Shown: positions 7,236-14,366, counted from the stretch's first letter. The stretch is 14,381 nt of DNA from Methanosphaera sp. (GCA_017430835.1 JAFRMD010000147.1:1-14381), one strand, 5' to 3'. Notes: a model not told the origin generated them from the sequence alone. Translations and numbers: made by a program.

Positions 7236-7274
7236 AATAGATTATATATTCATTAATCTATTTATTTATATAGT
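7236..7274 (-). promoter_or_regulatory. Minus-strand promoter with overlapping inverted repeat
   Basis: On the minus strand ACTATATAAAT (7274 down to 7264) is a good TATA box. A start about 25 bases on would fall near 7242, giving a leader of about 34 bases with GGAGG before the ATG at 7208. A perfect 9-base inverted repeat, AATAGATTA (7236-7244) with TAATCTATT (7254-7262), lies across that predicted start. This is where archaeal repressors often bind. A second TATA-like TATATAAT lies inside the repeat region. Confidence 0.45.
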
Positions 7275-7369
7275 ATAATTTATTTTATATTTTCATATTA
7301 ATCTCTTGATTATTATTTAATATTTAATTGAAATGTGCAATTATTTGAAAAATTAAATTTTGAATTATG

Positions 7370-7469
7370 ATGCTATCGAAGACAGATAAGATTATTCAAA
7401 TTAATAACTACAAGTATTTAACTTAATAAGTATAAAAGAATTATTGTTGATTATTAAGAATTTGGAGGT
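7370..7469 (+). promoter_or_regulatory. Promoter and leader of the plus-strand DUF4013 gene
   Basis: TATAAAAG (7431-7438) is a strong TATA box about 41 bases before the ATG at 7479, predicting a leader near 20 bases. GGAGGT (7464-7469) is a strong ribosome-binding site. CTTAATAA (7422-7429) and TTATTAAG (7451-7458) form an inverted repeat that flanks the TATA box. ATGCTATCGAAGACA (7370-7384) matches the box before eL34 (4253-4267) at 13 of 15 bases. The stretch between the two divergent genes (7209-7478) holds no gene. Confidence 0.5.
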
Positions 7470-7478
7470 AATATAAAA

Positions 7479-8270
7479 ATGGATGTAATAGAAATAATAA
7501 GGGAAGCCGTCTATTATCCTTTAAATGATACTAAGGGATGGGGATTAATTGCAGCTATATTTGTGGTAGTTGGAATTCTACAACAACTGGCAATACAATA
7601 TCCGGATAGTGCAACAATATTTCATTTTTTCACGTTCATAGTTTCCATATTCCTGGCAGGAGTAAACTTAAGTATTATAAAGGGAACCATTGATGGCAAA
7701 TCACGAATACCAATGTTTGATCCAGTAAAAAATGTTATTGATGGAATAAAAAACATTTTGGTGGAAGTAATATACTACATAATACCAGTTATAATAACAT
7801 TAATTATAGCATTAATTGCAGGAGTATTTCCAAAAACTGAGGCTTTCATAACATCTATCAATTCAACAGCTTTAACGTCAACAAATTCTGTATCAATATT
7901 AAGTACGGTGCCACGTAATGTTATCCAAGATTTAGTGGTAAGTATTGGGATAGTTGCAATAGCAGCATTTATCTTATTTGTTGTATTTGCATTATTGCTT
8001 ATAATAGGTCAAGCACGCCTAGCTGATACTGAGGACGTATTTGCAGCTGTTAATATTCAAGAAGTATTTGCAAAAATATCAAGTATAGGATGGGGAAATT
8101 ATATTATATTCATAATATTGTTGCTTGTTTTAGTATTTGTAGTAGGATTCGTTGGAGGATTAGTTGCATTAATTCCTTATGTAGGAAAAATTATTGAATC
8201 AGTAGTCTTTGGTTCATACTTATTAATAGTAATCGCCCATGCAGTCGGATTAATATACTTGGAAGGTTAA
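7479..8270 (+). CDS. DUF4013 membrane protein
   Basis: Function unknown. The 263-residue protein begins MDVIEIIREAVYYPLNDTKG, which lines up with the start of its divergent neighbour at 6180-7208, then is mostly hydrophobic. Membrane segments are visible near residues 21-37, 46-66, 95-116, 152-182, 205-228 and 238-260. It lacks the linker and zinc ribbon of the neighbour. An 'I(G)QARLADTED' stretch (about 181-193) matches 'VSLGRLAESDSI' in the other protein, a second sign of common origin. The start is set by GGAGGT at 7464-7469. The divergent pair shares one intergenic control region, so the two may be regulated together, but overall similarity is low apart from the ends and this motif. Confidence 0.75.
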   Translation: MDVIEIIREAVYYPLNDTKGWGLIAAIFVVVGILQQLAIQYPDSATIFHFFTFIVSIFLAGVNLSIIKGTIDGKSRIPMFDPVKNVIDGIKNILVEVIYYIIPVIITLIIALIAGVFPKTEAFITSINSTALTSTNSVSILSTVPRNVIQDLVVSIGIVAIAAFILFVVFALLLIIGQARLADTEDVFAAVNIQEVFAKISSIGWGNYIIFIILLLVLVFVVGFVGGLVALIPYVGKIIESVVFGSYLLIVIAHAVGLIYLEG

Positions 8271-8294
8271 ACTTATTTTAACTTTCAATAATTC

Positions 8295-8301
8295 TTTTTT
8301 T
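8295..8301 (+). terminator. T7 tract after the DUF4013 gene
   Basis: Seven T in a row, 25 bases past the stop codon at 8270, in T-rich DNA without an obvious hairpin. It fits a simple archaeal U-tract terminator. Confidence 0.4.
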
Positions 8302-8388
8302 ATCTTAATTTTTAAATAATAATTTATTTAACATTTAATATGTGAAAAACAATGATTTCGCTACAACTGAAAACATACCCTGAAAAAT

Positions 8389-8478
8389 ATGATTGGTAAA
8401 TGGAAACAATATTCAATAAAAAACATTGCAAGAGATTTCACACAGGGATTAATAAATACTGTTCAAGAGAAAAAATAG
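8389..8478 (+). other. Possible gene remnant (29-codon open frame) before the first Nudix gene
   Basis: In the 235 bases between 8271 and 8505 a short open frame reads MIGKWKQYSIKNIARDFTQG and ends after nine more residues. It has no ribosome-binding site. A second frame is also open across the same bases. The composition looks more protein-like than the surrounding AT tracts, so this may be the leftover of a deleted gene, but I recognise no family and it may be chance. Confidence 0.15.
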
Positions 8479-8505
8479 TAAAGAATTTAAAACAAAAATA
8501 GCATT

Positions 8506-9312
8506 ATGATTGAAGATTACATATATGAAAATTATACTATTGACTTTAAAGACGATTATTCTACTAAAAAAGAAGCTTATTACTTAATTGTTAACAATAA
8601 ACGTGAAATATATCTAAATAATGAAGAAATAGTTCCAACTAAAATGGACGACCTTAAATTTGGGGAATACGACTTTTTATTATACATAGGAAAATACAAT
8701 CAAAAGGATCTTTTCTTGTTAAACGTAGAATCTGATGACAATAATTTCCATTCATTATTTGAATTATATGAAATAAATCATAGATTGTATCAAATTGCTT
8801 CAAAAGCAGTTCTAATCAGAGATTGGTATGTTAATCATCAATACTGTTCAAGATGTGGGGAAAAAACCGTTATTGACGAAAAGGATATGATGCTGAAATG
8901 TCCCATATGTGGACAAATGCATTATCCGAGAATAGCACCAGCTGTAATAGTAGCAATAAACAACAATGGAAAACTGCTCATGGCAAAACATAGTTATCAT
9001 ACACGAATAAAATATGCATTAATAGCAGGATTTGTCGAACCTGGAGAAAGCATAGAGGAAGCAGTGCAAAGAGAAGTAAGTGAAGAAATAGGAATAAAGA
9101 TAAAAAATATTCAATATGTTAAAAGTCAATCATGGCCATTTCCTAATTCTTTAATGTTAGGATTTACTGCCGATTATGATTCAGGTGAAATAAAGGTTGA
9201 TGGTGAAGAAATACTTGAAGCAAGATGGTTTAGCAAGGAAGAAATTCAAACTCCTGAATCTGATATAAGCATTTCCTCATGGCTCATAGAAAACTTTATT
9301 AGAACACATTAA
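8506..9312 (+). CDS. nudC: NudC-like NAD(H) pyrophosphatase (Nudix hydrolase), copy 1
   Basis: Predicted to cleave NADH or NAD+ into NMN(H) and AMP; bacterial NudC also removes NAD caps from RNA. The 268-residue protein has a variable N-terminal domain (1-105), a zinc ribbon (Cys114, Cys117, Cys132, Cys135), and a Nudix domain with the full box from Gly175 to Gly196 (GFVEPGESIEEAV then REVSEEIG). The NADH-pyrophosphatase signature follows the box: Ser207-Gln-Ser-Trp-Pro-Phe-Pro-Asn-Ser, where the family consensus is SQPWPFPxS, so Pro209 is replaced by Ser. There is no ribosome-binding site before the ATG, which suggests a leaderless or very short-leader mRNA. The start is supported because the copy at 9399 begins at the same point (MIEKYLYADY versus MIEDYIYENY). 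Confidence 0.88.
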   Translation: MIEDYIYENYTIDFKDDYSTKKEAYYLIVNNKREIYLNNEEIVPTKMDDLKFGEYDFLLYIGKYNQKDLFLLNVESDDNNFHSLFELYEINHRLYQIASKAVLIRDWYVNHQYCSRCGEKTVIDEKDMMLKCPICGQMHYPRIAPAVIVAINNNGKLLMAKHSYHTRIKYALIAGFVEPGESIEEAVQREVSEEIGIKIKNIQYVKSQSWPFPNSLMLGFTADYDSGEIKVDGEEILEARWFSKEEIQTPESDISISSWLIENFIRTH

Positions 9313-9343
9313 ATTATATATGGATAATACTCCTTTCATAAAC

Positions 9344-9360
9344 TTTTTTTAGCCTTTTTT
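9344..9360 (+). terminator. Double T-tract after NudC copy 1
   Basis: Seven T (9344-9350) and six T (9355-9360) separated by AGCC, 32-48 bases past the stop of the first Nudix gene. The second tract runs directly into the TATA box of the next gene. Confidence 0.45.
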
Positions 9361-9367
9361 ATATAAG
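9358..9367 (+). promoter_or_regulatory. TATA box of NudC copy 2
   Basis: TTTATATAAG closely matches the methanogen TATA consensus. Its centre is about 37 bases before the ATG at 9399, predicting a transcript that starts about 10 bases before the ATG. No ribosome-binding site lies in that space (ATAATCCC precedes the ATG), so translation is probably leaderless. The second Nudix gene therefore appears separately transcribed from the first. Confidence 0.55.
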
Positions 9368-9398
9368 TTTAATAATTTTAAAAAATAGAAATAATCCC

Positions 9399-10205
9399 AT
9401 GATAGAAAAATATCTTTATGCGGACTATGAAATAGATTTTAACGATAATTATACTACTAAAAACGAATCATATTATCTAATCTTTAACCAGGAAAGACAA
9501 TTATATTTAACAGAAGCTTCAACAATTCCGCTAGTTAAACAAGAATATCTACGAAATTTTAATGTTAACTTTCAGTTATACATAGGACGCTATAAACAAA
9601 GGGAATGTTTTGTAGTAAATGTAGATAATGCCTCTAATTTTCACCAGTTACATGAAGTATACAAAATTGACAAGGACACATACCAGATAGCAACAAGAGC
9701 AGTACTAATAAATGACTGGTACCAACTAAACCAGTATTGTGGAAAATGTGGAGAAAAAACACAAATCAAAAAAGGAAGCATGGCACTACGATGTCCCAAA
9801 TGTAAAACAACATTTCATGGAAGGATACAACCGGCAGTAATAATTGCAATACATAAAGACGATAAACTGCTCATGGCAAAACACAGTTACAACACAAAAG
9901 TTCGATACGCACTAATAGCAGGATTTGTGGAAATGGGAGAATCAATTGAAGAAGCAGTAAAACGTGAAGTCAAGGAAGAAGTAGGAATAGAAATCAAAAA
10001 CATAAAATACATGGGTAGTCAACCATGGCCATTCCCAAACTCATTAATGTGTGCCTACAAAGCAGAATACAATTCTGGAGAAATAAGAGTTGATGGAAAT
10101 GAAATAATAAAAGCCAAATGGTTTAAAAAAGAAGAAATAGAAGAAACAGACAATGACATAAGCATATATTCACTACTAATAAATGATTTTAAATCAAGAA
10201 ATTAA
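9399..10205 (+). CDS. nudC: NudC-like NAD(H) pyrophosphatase (Nudix hydrolase), copy 2
   Basis: Tandem paralogue of the preceding gene, also 268 residues. Hand alignment of the last 168 residues without gaps gives about 104 identities (about 62%); the N-terminal 100 residues are less alike. The zinc ribbon (Cys114, Cys117, Cys132, Cys135), the Nudix box (Gly175 to Gly196, GFVEMGESIEEAV then REVKEEVG) and the canonical SQPWPFPNS signature (207-215) are all intact. One difference from copy 1 and bacterial NudC is after the zinc ribbon: the YPR found there is HGR here. Both copies look active, so divergence in substrate or expression is more likely than decay. The predicted reaction is hydrolysis of NAD(H) or a related dinucleotide in the cytoplasm. 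Confidence 0.88.
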   Translation: MIEKYLYADYEIDFNDNYTTKNESYYLIFNQERQLYLTEASTIPLVKQEYLRNFNVNFQLYIGRYKQRECFVVNVDNASNFHQLHEVYKIDKDTYQIATRAVLINDWYQLNQYCGKCGEKTQIKKGSMALRCPKCKTTFHGRIQPAVIIAIHKDDKLLMAKHSYNTKVRYALIAGFVEMGESIEEAVKREVKEEVGIEIKNIKYMGSQPWPFPNSLMCAYKAEYNSGEIRVDGNEIIKAKWFKKEEIEETDNDISIYSLLINDFKSRN

Positions 10206-10543
10206 CACATGATTTTAATAAGATTATCCTAGCCCAATAAAGCTAATCAACAAGCTAAAAAAAACAATATGTGCATAATTTGAAATTCAGAAATGAATAA
10301 AGATACTTGATTTTAAATATTTTATAAACATTTTATTATAATTCACTCACTATTATTATGATAATCCCTATTTTTTTCCTTCATAAATTAAATAATACTA
10401 CAAATTAGGATATTTCAAAAAATATAATATTTTTTATATTTTAAAAGATAAACAACAACATAAGATTAAAATTTCAGAAAGAACATGATGTTAAAAAAAA
10501 GATTTAACAAGTAATATTTTAAAATATTAGGGAGTTTAAAAAT
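10206..10543 (+). promoter_or_regulatory. Long AT-rich non-coding region upstream of the adhesin gene, with two perfect palindromes
   Basis: These 338 bases hold no convincing gene on either strand. A T7 tract lies at 10371-10377. A 19-base perfect palindrome with a central A (AAAAAATAT, A, ATATTTTTT) lies at 10417-10435 and contains TATA-like sequence. An 18-base perfect palindrome, TAATATTTTAAAATATTA, lies at 10512-10529 and runs into the AGGGAG ribosome-binding site (10529-10534) for the ATG at 10544. The second palindrome could hide the ribosome-binding site in mRNA or act as a DNA operator. In DNA this AT-rich, palindromes of this length are less surprising, so the function is inferred. 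Confidence 0.45.
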
Positions 10544-10840
10544 ATGATTACTAAAAAGAAGATATTTTTAGTAAGCATGTTTATTGTAATATTATTATTG
10601 GGAGTTACAGTAGTCAGTGCATCAACAAATACTACAAAAATTACAAAAGACACTAATCCGACTAAAGTAATTAAAAATACTGATAATAAAGTACAAAAAA
10701 CAGTTCTTACTAAGGATAATATATTAAATAAAAACAATACAAAAAAGGTAACAAAATCTGTTACAAAAGAAAAAACATCTAAAGACATAACAAAAAAAGA
10801 TAATGTTGAAAAGACAGTTAAAAACATACTAAAAAAGTAA
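10544..10840 (+). CDS. Adhesin-like protein, N-terminal fragment with signal peptide (5' part of a frameshifted gene)
   Basis: A 98-codon frame encoding a secretion signal: basic MITKKKIF, a hydrophobic core (about residues 8-24, LVSMFIVILLLGVTVVS) and a likely cleavage site at VSA-ST after residue 26. The rest is a Lys/Thr/Asn-rich linker with no fold I recognise. AGGGAG at 10529-10534 supports the start. The frame ends at TAA (10838-10840) directly after A AAA AAG. As a separate product it would be a secreted, very basic peptide of about 72 residues. More likely it is the front of the large adhesin in the -1 frame (10837-14346), because that frame continues the same composition without a gap and has no signal peptide of its own. 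Confidence 0.75.
   Translation: MITKKKIFLVSMFIVILLLGVTVVSASTNTTKITKDTNPTKVIKNTDNKVQKTVLTKDNILNKNNTKKVTKSVTKEKTSKDITKKDNVEKTVKNILKK
10831..10840 (+). other. -1 slippery heptamer directly before a stop (A AAA AAG TAA)
   Basis: In the frame of the gene at 10544 the codons read CTA AAA AAG TAA, so positions 10831-10837 are A AAA AAG in exactly the phase of the known bacterial -1 slippery site. Slipping back one base gives AAA AAA GTA AAT and enters the long adhesin frame. One extra A in the run would do the same at DNA level. The two frames overlap openly only between 10822 and 10837, and this run is the main slippery element there. I see no strong upstream ribosome-binding-like stimulator or downstream stem-loop. 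Confidence 0.5.
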
Positions 10841-13800
10841 ATAGCAATAAAAACGTAAAAACAGCCACAGAAATAACAGTAAACACTTATGATGATCTTT
10901 ATGATGCTTTAACGACAGGTACTGACTCAAAAGTATCAATTGACATAAAATCAGATTTAACTGCTACAAAAACTATCGAATTCAGAAAAACTTTATCAGA
11001 AGTGGTTATTGAAGGAAATAATAAAACAATTTACGGGGATGAGAATCACATATTCAATATTTCTGGAGATATTAATGTAACTATTAAAAAACTTAATTTG
11101 GTTAATGCAAGTGCACCATCTGGTGGAGCAATTTACACTCGTTATGCTAATTTAACAGTAAATGATTGTTCATTTAAAGATAATAAGGGCGACCATGGTG
11201 CAGCAATTGTAATAGAAAGTTCTTACTATAGTAGTGAAAACTTTCTTACTGTAATTGGTTCTACATTTGAAAACAATTATGTTAATCGTGGTGGTGGTGC
11301 AATATATATTGACACAAATACTAATTTAATAATCAAAGATTCTTACTTTGAAAATAATACAGCTGTTAATGAAGGTGGAGTAATCTATGCACATACAGGA
11401 AAAATAAATATTAACAATACCACCTTTGTAAATAATAAGGTTACGGGTAATCCAGATGATTATCCTACTGGTGGAGTGCTAATGGCTACTGTAGAAACAA
11501 ATACGGTAATAAATAATTCTAAGTTTATAAATAATTCATGTACCTGTTTGGGTGGTGTAATAGAAAATTATTATGACTCCATTTTAAAAGTGGATAATAG
11601 TTTATTTTCAGGTAATGAAGCACTATATGGTGGAGCAATTGATAACGCTGATGCATCATTAACTGTTACTAACTCAAATTTCACATCTAATAAGGCAAAA
11701 CAACGTGGAGGATCAATAAATAGTGAAGACTATGCGGAAACTACGGTATTTATTTTAACGGGAAATACTTTCATTAATGATTCATCTCCAAAAGGTAATG
11801 AAATATCTAATTATTACAATTTAACTATGAATGATAATACTTTCATTAATAATAATATTGGATTTGCAGATTTCATGTATAATACAACAGTTACTAAAGG
11901 TTCAAATAACAAGTTTTACACCAATAATACTACTGAAGTTACGGACAAAAATGGTGATGAATTAATTACTTCTTTAGAAAAGGTTGTTAACGTATCTGAT
12001 AGGACAACTGGTGATATAAGTAAAATATTAGTAAATGATGAGGAAAAAACTCTTTCATATTCAACCGATACTGGAGAACAGGGTATTGACTTTAAATTCA
12101 CGTTTAATAATGGTGATCTCCCATTAGGTAAAACAAATGACATTCACGTATTTTATCAGAATACTATTGATATAGGTACAGAATATTCAGAAACATCCTT
12201 TGACATTAAAGCTATCAGTACAACCCAATTGAAAATAACAAATGTTGAAAGTGATTCATATAAAGATAAGGTAAATATAACTGGTACGCTTCTTGATGCT
12301 AATAATAATCCTATTGATAATATGACAGTAGATGTCTATGTGGATAATGTCAAGAAAGGTACTGCAAAAACCGACAGTACTGGAACATTCACTTACTCAT
12401 TTGATGATGCAAGTGTAGGTGATCACGTTGCTAATGTTACTTTTGTTAAAAGTGGAAATTATTTGGGAAATGACACAGCCAAAGAAGTTTCTTTCACAGT
12501 AAAAGCAAAAGATACAAAAATTACTCTCGACGATATTGAAGATATTAAAATTGGTCAAACAGCAACAATTAAAGGTACTTTAACCGATAAGGATGGTCAA
12601 ACTCTTGCAAATATGTCCGTATCAATAGTAGTGGATGGGGAAAATATTGCAAACGCCACAACAAATGATAAGGGTATATTTACTTATGATTATACTCCAA
12701 CTCAAACAGGTGACAAAACTGTAATAGTTTCATTTGATGGAAACAAAAATTATACCGAAAGTGAAGATAAGAATTCATTCAAGGTCAAAAAAATTAGTTC
12801 AACAATATCAGTAGATGATATTTCAGATGCTAAACTTGGTGATGAAGTAACAGTCAAAGGTAAACTTGTTGATGAAAACAATAAGCCAATAGCTGATAAG
12901 ACAGTTACTATTAATGTAAACGGTAAAGATTACAATGTTACAACAGATAGTGATGGAACATTCAAAAAAACTGTTACAGCTGACACTTTAGGTAAAAATA
13001 ATGTTAGTGTAAGCTATGATGGCAGTGATAAAATAGAATCTAGCAGTGCAAAAACTACTTATAATGTTGCTGGTAAAGTATCCAGCAAACTTTCATTAGA
13101 TCCAATTAAGGATACTACTGTTGGGGATAAAGCAAAAGTCTCAGGTAAATTAGTGGATGAAGATGGAAAAGCAATATCCGGAGCAACCATTAAAGTTATA
13201 GTAGATGGAAAAACTTACAATACCACAACAAACAAGGATGGATCTTTTACAGTCAATGCATTAACCAACAAAAGTGGAAAACAAAAAGTAAAAGTTACTT
13301 ATGATGGTGATTTGCTACATAATTCAACAAGTGCATCAGCTACTGTTAAAGTAGATAAAAATGATGTTTTAGTTAAAGTTAATAAGGTAACTGGTATTAT
13401 TGGGGAAAAAATAAAATTTGTTGCTACAGTTACTGACAAGAAAGGTAATAAGATAACTGGTGGTAATTTAGTATTTAAATTGAATGGCGTTACATTCAAT
13501 AATAAAAAACGTTTCGACAATTCAAGTAAAACACCTTACAAACTCAGTGTCAAAAATGGCAAAGTTACACTTACAATAACTGCAGATGCTTACCTAAAAA
13601 ATGGTGGAGATATAACTGCATCATATAGTGGAACAGATGCATATAATAGTGCTAAATCTAATGTTGCAAAATTAACAATTAAGTTAAGAAGCATGAAAAT
13701 TTCAGTTAAAGCTCAACCATCAAAAGTTAAACAGTATAAAAATGTTACATTCACTGTTACACTAACCGATACAACTAAAAATACTAAAAACAAAACAGCA

Positions 13801-14346
13801 ATAAAAGATAATACCAGTGTACTCTTTAAGATTAATGGAAAAACCATTAAGGTTAAAGGAAAACAAGTCAATGTCAAAGTAAAATCCAATAAAGTAATAT
13901 ATAGTTACACCATACCACGGGGAACTGCAGGAATCTATGAAAACAAAACAATTAGGAATTACAATGTTACAGCTAAATATGAAAGTAAAATATTCTCTAA
14001 GAAAAACAATTCAAACAATACAAAATATAATGTAGCAAGAAGTAAGATTACAGTAACCATTAACAAGGCAACACTCAAAAACAATAAACTATCAATCAAT
14101 GGAAATATCAAAGATTACATGAAAAAGTATGTGAAAGGAACCAGTAAAATCTGTATAAAAATTGATGGAAAAACCTACAAAGTAAACAACAAAGCTAAAA
14201 TATTCAAGGTCAAAAATGGTAAAATCAACATTAAAGGCATAAAAATAGCTAATCCATCAACAATTAAAAAAGTTTCAATTGTATCTGGTGAAAGAGTAGC
14301 ATATTTCAAAGGTGAATCAAAAGCTAAAAAAATACTAAAAATATAA
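10837..14346 (+). CDS. Adhesin-like surface protein, main part (beta-helix plus Ig-like repeats; -1 frame of the gene at 10544)
   Basis: Predicted secreted or cell-wall surface protein, probably for binding hosts or other microbes. The frame opens at 10822 and has no credible start; the first GTG (11002) lies inside a conserved stretch, so I begin it just after the slippery site. VNTYDDLYDALTTG leads into a right-handed beta-helix (about 10900-11900) with repeated GGAIY / GGVIY motifs and F-x-NN turns, like polymorphic outer-membrane proteins and Methanobacteriales adhesin-like proteins. About six Ig-like repeats follow (about 12211-14050), then a Lys-rich C-terminus. I see no membrane anchor, sortase motif or clear pseudomurein-binding repeat, so attachment may be ionic. 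Asn-x-Ser/Thr sites are abundant, suggesting N-glycosylation. With the 10544 piece the product would be about 1,267 residues. If frameshifting does not occur, this is a pseudogene. Confidence 0.85.
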   Translation, partial: VNSNKNVKTATEITVNTYDDLYDALTTGTDSKVSIDIKSDLTATKTIEFRKTLSEVVIEGNNKTIYGDENHIFNISGDINVTIKKLNLVNASAPSGGAIYTRYANLTVNDCSFKDNKGDHGAAIVIESSYYSSENFLTVIGSTFENNYVNRGGGAIYIDTNTNLIIKDSYFENNTAVNEGGVIYAHTGKININNTTFVNNKVTGNPDDYPTGGVLMATVETNTVINNSKFINNSCTCLGGVIENYYDSILKVDNSLFSGNEALYGGAIDNADASLTVTNSNFTSNKAKQRGGSINSEDYAETTVFILTGNTFINDSSPKGNEISNYYNLTMNDNTFINNNIGFADFMYNTTVTKGSNNKFYTNNTTEVTDKNGDELITSLEKVVNVSDRTTGDISKILVNDEEKTLSYSTDTGEQGIDFKFTFNNGDLPLGKTNDIHVFYQNTIDIGTEYSETSFDIKAISTTQLKITNVESDSYKDKVNITGTLLDANNNPIDNMTVDVYVDNVKKGTAKTDSTGTFTYSFDDASVGDHVANVTFVKSGNYLGNDTAKEVSFTVKAKDTKITLDDIEDIKIGQTATIKGTLTDKDGQTLANMSVSIVVDGENIANATTNDKGIFTYDYTPTQTGDKTVIVSFDGNKNYTESEDKNSFKVKKISSTISVDDISDAKLGDEVTVKGKLVDENNKPIADKTVTINVNGKDYNVTTDSDGTFKKTVTADTLGKNNVSVSYDGSDKIESSSAKTTYNVAGKVSSKLSLDPIKDTTVGDKAKVSGKLVDEDGKAISGATIKVIVDGKTYNTTTNKDGSFTVNALTNKSGKQKVKVTYDGDLLHNSTSASATVKVDKNDVLVKVNKVTGIIGEKIKFVATVTDKKGNKITGGNLVFKLNGVTFNNKKRFDNSSKTPYKLSVKNGKVTLTITADAYLKNGGDITASYSGTDAYNSAKSNVAKLTIKLRSMKISVKAQPSKVKQYKNVTFTVTLTDTTKNTKNKTAIKDNTSVLFKINGKTIKVKGKQVNVKVKSNKVIYSYTIPRGTAGIYENKTIRNYNVTAKYESKIFSKKNNSNNTKYNVARSKITVTINKATLKNNKLSINGNIKDYMKKYVKGTSKICIKIDGKTYKVNNKAKIFKVKNGKINIKGIKIANPSTIKKVSIVSGERVAYFKGESKAKKILKI
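12211..14050 (+). repeat. Diverged tandem Ig-like repeats within the adhesin
   Basis: Six units of roughly 90-120 codons, beginning near 12211, 12511, 12802, 13087, 13365 and 13693. Units 1-4 share the pattern of a Val/Lys-x-Gly-x-Leu strand, then D-x-(N/D)-(N/G)-x-x-(I/L), a V-(D/N)-(G/N) strand, T-(N/D)-x-x-G-x-F, and a V-(S/T)-(F/Y)-x-G ending, as in LVDENNKPIADKTVTINVNG. Units 5 and 6 are longer and more diverged. The DNA is not near-identical between units, so this is an old expansion and not a recent one. Confidence 0.7.
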
Positions 14347-14366
14347 GATTATATAATTAATCTTAT
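14343..14366 (+). terminator. Hairpin at the end of the adhesin gene
   Basis: ATAAGATTA (14343-14351) pairs perfectly with TAATCTTAT (14358-14366) around a six-base TATAAT loop. The stem includes the stop codon (14344-14346). No long T-tract follows before the window ends, so termination is only one possibility; 3' end protection is another. Confidence 0.4.

Noticed and set aside
10206..10543. Possible small RNA or CRISPR leader in the long non-coding region
   Set aside because: No regularly spaced repeats, no GC-rich structured core and no conserved RNA motif could be seen.
10519..10827. Minus-strand open frame of about 100 codons opposite the adhesin signal-peptide fragment
   Set aside because: It mirrors a Lys/Thr-rich plus-strand gene, giving a Phe/Leu/Val-rich artefact. 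The plus-strand frame has a good ribosome-binding site and a clear signal peptide.
11916..13520. Two minus-strand open frames inside the adhesin
   Set aside because: They are antisense to a long repetitive coding frame and have no starts or motifs of note.
12211..14050. Recent tandem duplication or recombination hot spot in the adhesin
   Set aside because: The Ig-like units are similar only at protein pattern level; I found no long near-identical DNA repeats.
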